A stretch of 7,449 nucleotides of DNA from NCBI GenBank assembly GCA_003096255.1, contig PIXS01000144.1, positions 1-7,449 on the forward strand. The letters are read 5' to 3'. The position numbers were made by a program, and so were the translations under genes. Within the stretch, counting starts at the first letter, position 1, and every line of letters begins with the position of its first letter. The notes below the pieces were generated by a model that had not been told where the DNA came from, searched no databases, and saw only the letters and a program-made list of their open reading frames with translations. Origin of the DNA: Candidatus Bathyarchaeum sp. (GTDB taxonomy: Archaea; Thermoproteota; Bathyarchaeia; Bathyarchaeales; Bathyarchaeaceae). This document shows, one piece after another, positions 4,668 through 7,449 of this stretch.

Positions 4668-6839
4668 TCAGTCTTTTTTGGACTCAGAACCTTTTGGTTG
4701 GTAGTTGCACCATGGGTCGTCTGCTAGGTAGTCGCCTTTCATTTCTGTTGGTTCATGTAACGCGCCACAAAAGTCCATCTGATCAGCAGTTACTCCGTAG
4801 GCTCTTGCTCGGCAGCCCCCACAATCTTCACGGTGGTCGCATATTCTGCATTTTCCTTTTAGCTGGTCAAAGTCTCGGAGTGCCTTGAAAACTTCTGAGT
4901 TAGTCCAGATGTCTTTAAAGGATTTTTCTCGGATGTTTCCCAGAGTAACTGGCATATAAGGACAGGGCGTAACCTCTCCAGAAGGATATATTCGGCAGTA
5001 GTAGAGTCCAGCCATGCAGCCCCGAACCCAGCGGGACATGTCAACGCCTTGGTCTTTGGCGATGCGCATAAACTGAGGAGCACAAGAAGGCTTCACATTC
5101 AGTTTATACTTTGTAGTTTTGGCTAACGTGTTTTTTATCATTTCTTCGTACATTTCTGGTGTTATGTCTTCAATGTCTGTTCCCCTTCCCGTAGGCACTA
5201 GGAAGAACAAATGAAAGTTCTCAACACCAAGACTTTCAGCCAACGCCATTATGTCGTCAACTTCATCATAGTTCTGCTGCGTAACCGTGCAGTTAACCTG
5301 AACCTGTATTCCAGCCTTTTTCAGCGACTTAATGGCCTCTACTGCTTGTTCCCAGCAGCCTTTAACGCCGCGGAACTCGTCATGACGTTCAGGTATACTC
5401 GAATCCAAACTGATTGCAACTGTCCACATTCCTGCTTCTTTGAGTTTTTTAGCAACCTCATCGTCGATTAGCATGCCATTGCTTCCCATTCCCATCTTCA
5501 GGCCACGACCTGCACCATACTTGATAATCTCGTAGATGTCATCTCTTAGCAGAGGTTCGCCGCCACTCAAAATCAGCAGGGGTCTGCTAACTTCAGTAAT
5601 CTGGTGAATTAGCATCTTGGCTGCGTCAGTGCTCAGCTCGTCAGGCATCTTTGTGTCTTTAGCGTTAATGTAGCAGTGTGCGCACTTCAGGTTGCACTTT
5701 AGGGTCATGTTCCAAGAAATTACTAAAGGAACATACTTTTCTGTAGTTGGAGCAGACGAAGTAGGAGCAATACTAATAGTATACTCACATTTTCCGTCAG
5801 ACGCCAGGGTTTTATCCTGAGAAACCAAAACAGGGAACGGAATAAACCTCTCAAACATGGACTGGGCATGAGCCTTGCAAAAGTTTTTACAGAAAAGCTG
5901 TCCTGTTCCGCTTTCGGGGGCTTCTTTTTCCATGTATTTGTGGCTGCCAAAAATTGGACAGTTCAAAAACCGCATAAAGCCGCTGAGATTTTGCATGTCC
6001 ATTTTCATTTCGAGGAAGTGGTCGCTTAGCATCAGTTTTTGTAATTTTTCTTTTGCTATCCCAACCTTTAAGGAAACGTCAAAAGCAGAATCAACAGTTT
6101 TTTCACCAAACTTCTTCTGCACTTGAGCCATGGTTTCAGCAACTTTTTGTTTTCCCAAATCTTTGGATAGTTTTTCAACAATAAAGAAACCCTTTATGGT
6201 TTCATATTCTTGACCAAGACGCATCAACACAATCTGTTTGGTCCATTCAGAAAACAGGTCTTTGATTTCCTTTTCGGCGTTGGGGTCTTTTTGGTCGAGC
6301 ATTTCTTCAAGTTTTTTGGTCTGCTGGCTCAACATGTTGAAGAGCTGAATCTTTTCTTGAACTTCAAGGTTCCAATTTTTTGGGTTTAGTCTGGCCTTAT
6401 CATCTATTACCGTCACGTCTTTTAGTAGTTCTTTGGCGTCTGAAACAAAATCTGCGTAAAAATTGCGTGTTTTTTCTTCTACGGATGGGGATTCAATGTC
6501 TAGTTCTTCCAAGATGATTTTGGATTCTGCAGACATTTTGCTTACCATTGCCATGTGGTAAAGCAGTGAGCCTTCCATTCCTGGCTCGCCAGTTCTGCCT
6601 GAAGAACCGCGGAAAATTTCGTCAACTAGCTTTTTTGCTGTTTCATAGTCTTCTTTGGTTATGGCTTCTGATGCGATGTCTAGTTTGGTTTTTCTTTCTT
6701 TTAGTAAAAGTGCCCACTTGTGACAATGGTATTCGTCAAACTTCGTTAAGGCTACCCTCTCCGTGAACGATTTAATGGCGTTAAAGCGTTGACAAGTTAT
6801 AAACTCTTTGTTATTACAAGGATGATGTAAACTAAACAT
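4668..6839 (-). CDS. Radical SAM/SPASM protein with a long helical N-terminal extension (AhbD/PqqE-like C-terminal half)
   Basis: The 723-residue protein has two parts. Residues 370-715 are a radical SAM domain: C382-x3-C386-x2-C389 binds the SAM-cleaving 4Fe-4S cluster, followed by SGGEP (425-429) and the strand AISLDSS (475-481). A SPASM C-terminus follows, with C608, C615, C626, C664, C667, C673, C676, C691 and C711, enough for two auxiliary clusters. KPSCAPQF (583-590) recalls AhbD-type haem synthases and relatives; peptide-modifying PqqE-like enzymes are the alternative. Residues 1-370 are mostly charged helices, then a cysteine cluster: C294 (NCPI), C317-x3-C321 and C351. Typical SPASM enzymes are 350-450 residues, so the extension nearly doubles the length. 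ATG 6839 is the only start seen before codon 88, but it lacks a Shine-Dalgarno site and lies very close to an A/T box, so the true N-terminus is uncertain. Substrate unknown. Confidence 0.88.
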   Translation of the reverse strand: MFSLHHPCNNKEFITCQRFNAIKSFTERVALTKFDEYHCHKWALLLKERKTKLDIASEAITKEDYETAKKLVDEIFRGSSGRTGEPGMEGSLLYHMAMVSKMSAESKIILEELDIESPSVEEKTRNFYADFVSDAKELLKDVTVIDDKARLNPKNWNLEVQEKIQLFNMLSQQTKKLEEMLDQKDPNAEKEIKDLFSEWTKQIVLMRLGQEYETIKGFFIVEKLSKDLGKQKVAETMAQVQKKFGEKTVDSAFDVSLKVGIAKEKLQKLMLSDHFLEMKMDMQNLSGFMRFLNCPIFGSHKYMEKEAPESGTGQLFCKNFCKAHAQSMFERFIPFPVLVSQDKTLASDGKCEYTISIAPTSSAPTTEKYVPLVISWNMTLKCNLKCAHCYINAKDTKMPDELSTDAAKMLIHQITEVSRPLLILSGGEPLLRDDIYEIIKYGAGRGLKMGMGSNGMLIDDEVAKKLKEAGMWTVAISLDSSIPERHDEFRGVKGCWEQAVEAIKSLKKAGIQVQVNCTVTQQNYDEVDDIMALAESLGVENFHLFFLVPTGRGTDIEDITPEMYEEMIKNTLAKTTKYKLNVKPSCAPQFMRIAKDQGVDMSRWVRGCMAGLYYCRIYPSGEVTPCPYMPVTLGNIREKSFKDIWTNSEVFKALRDFDQLKGKCRICDHREDCGGCRARAYGVTADQMDFCGALHEPTEMKGDYLADDPWCNYQPKGSESKKD

Positions 6840-6852
6840 TACTAAAAGTAAA

Positions 6853-6862
6853 GTTTATATTA
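6853..6862 (+). promoter_or_regulatory. TATA box in the divergent promoter region
   Basis: GTTTATATTA follows the purine-rich AAAAGTAAA, a good BRE-TATA pair in the plus direction, predicting transcription from about 6882. The element is nearly symmetrical (TAATATAAAC on the minus strand), so it might also drive the radical SAM gene, although its distance to ATG 6839 (about 18 nt) is short for that. Confidence 0.6.
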
Positions 6863-6886
6863 CATTTACTGTGTTATGATAACATC

Positions 6887-6891
6887 GGGTG
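6887..6891 (+). promoter_or_regulatory. Shine-Dalgarno-like site for the DUF2178-like gene
   Basis: GGGTG lies 5 nt before ATG 6897. Together with the predicted transcription start near 6882 it argues against the in-frame ATG at 6876. Confidence 0.5.
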
Positions 6892-6896
6892 TGTTA

Positions 6897-7283
6897 ATGA
6901 ATTCCAAAACAATAACAATATGCAGAGTTGCCCTTGCAGCCTTTATGGGCGGATTGATACCTTTGCTTATTGATATTGGAAACCCGGTGCTGCCTGTATT
7001 CTTCATTGTCGGTGGAATCGTTCTTACTTGGAGTCTAGTCCGCAGAGACCGACGAAGTCTTGTTGACGAACGCGCTCAACTAATAAGCCAGAAAGCATCT
7101 GCCACGTCGTTGTTCGTTTTTCTTTTAGGGACAACCCTTGTTGGCGTTGTTCTTGTAACACTCAGTAACGGTGGCTACCCAAACTTTTCGCCGATAGGTT
7201 ACACTTTGATGTATTCTGCTTGCGGTTTACTGGTGTTAAACCTGATTTTTGGAGTATACTACCGGCGAAAATATGGGGGATAA
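6897..7283 (+). CDS. DUF2178-like integral membrane protein
   Basis: The 128-residue protein has four hydrophobic spans at about 7-25, 30-47, 69-89 and 98-120. Between spans 2 and 3 is a charged loop [20 protein letters not shown] containing the V-D-E-R (56-59) motif and a short amphipathic helix, which I recognise as the signature of the DUF2178 family. The C-terminus is basic (YYRRKYGG). Its function is unknown; members often sit next to a small XRE-type regulator, as here, and may be its target or sensor partner. An ATG at 6876 would add seven residues but lies upstream of the likely transcription start. The next gene begins 7 nt after the stop, so the two are cotranscribed. Confidence 0.82.
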   Translation: MNSKTITICRVALAAFMGGLIPLLIDIGNPVLPVFFIVGGIVLTWSLVRRDRRSLVDERAQLISQKASATSLFVFLLGTTLVGVVLVTLSNGGYPNFSPIGYTLMYSACGLLVLNLIFGVYYRRKYGG

Positions 7284-7290
7284 TAATTAC

Positions 7291-7449
7291 GTGCAAACAA
7301 AACTTAAGGTGTATCGAGCAATGCATAACTTAACACAAGAAGACCTCGCAAACGCTGTTGGAGTAACCCGGCAAACAGTAATCGCCATGGAAAAAGGACA
7401 ATATAATCCTTCGTTGGAGTTGGCTTTCAAAATTGCGCGTTACTTCAAA
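7291..7449 (+). CDS. XRE-family (YozG-like) helix-turn-helix regulator, 5' part
   Basis: The 53 codons seen before the window ends begin [20 protein letters not shown]. The HTH is complete: scanning helix [11 protein letters not shown] (14-24), turn, and recognition helix [11 protein letters not shown] (26-36), followed by the family's [12 protein letters not shown] (38-49). The usual YozG-like protein is about 65-75 residues, so only the end is missing. GTG 7291 gives the common family N-terminus; an in-frame ATG at 7273 would overlap the upstream gene and add six atypical residues (MGDNNY). A GGGGGA stretch (7275-7280) about 10 nt upstream can serve as ribosome-binding site. It probably represses its own promoter and the membrane-protein gene (inference from the module type). 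Confidence 0.92.
   Translation, partial: MQTKLKVYRAMHNLTQEDLANAVGVTRQTVIAMEKGQYNPSLELAFKIARYFK

Noticed and set aside
4694..6766. Several open frames of 64-86 codons within the radical SAM gene, on both strands
   Set aside because: All lie inside a frame with conserved motifs along its C-terminal half and continuous coding sequence; none has a recognisable product.
4668..6839. Firm naming of the radical SAM protein as AhbD (haem synthase)
   Set aside because: The C-terminal half fits the broad AhbD/PqqE group, but the large N-terminal extension and the absence of haem-pathway neighbours leave the substrate undetermined.
1..7449. tRNA or rRNA genes, CRISPR arrays, transposases, toxin-antitoxin genes
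   Set aside because: I saw no cloverleaf, regular repeat-spacer pattern, transposase motif or terminal inverted repeat on either strand; the XRE regulator sits with a membrane protein, not a toxin.

Overview
The window is archaeal. It opens inside a translation initiation factor aIF1 (SUI1) gene. It also carries a stand-alone Lrp/AsnC effector domain, a short methanogen-type thymidylate synthase, TATA-like boxes at archaeal spacing, short leaders, and Shine-Dalgarno sites used with ATG, GTG and TTG starts. The gene set and protein style suggest an uncultured lineage near Bathyarchaeia, but that placement is inference. I see no rRNA, tRNA, CRISPR array, IS element or phage gene.

Layout. Everything from 1 to 6839 reads on the minus strand. 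In minus-strand order (right to left) this is a large SPASM radical SAM protein, methylglyoxal synthase, thymidylate synthase, a membrane acyltransferase, a broken FAD-oxidoreductase remnant, a four-helix DUF6326-like protein, the RAM-domain protein, and the 5' part of aIF1. At 6840-6896 a divergent promoter region separates this block from a plus-strand pair: a DUF2178-like membrane protein followed 7 nt later by an XRE-type (YozG-like) regulator cut by the window end.

Two kinds of DNA alternate. The housekeeping parts (1-618 and 3369-6839) are compact. The stretch from about 619 to 3368 has long AT-rich spacers, two small or medium membrane proteins and a decayed gene fragment, so it looks like an accessory insertion zone. 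Thymidylate synthase and methylglyoxal synthase are 49 nt apart and probably cotranscribed; the radical SAM gene ends 74 nt upstream of mgsA and may share the transcript or have its own terminator. The DUF2178/XRE pair resembles small membrane-protein plus regulator modules common in archaea and bacteria.

Points most worth following: the roughly 370-residue extension with its own cysteine cluster on the radical SAM protein; a perfect 12-bp palindrome TTAGTATACTAA in two separate spacers, whose AGTATACT core occurs four times; the frameshifted Rossmann-fold remnant at 1574-1721; and several start-codon corrections (GTG at 3039, TTG at 4076, ATG at 6897, GTG at 7291) supported by TATA and Shine-Dalgarno spacing.
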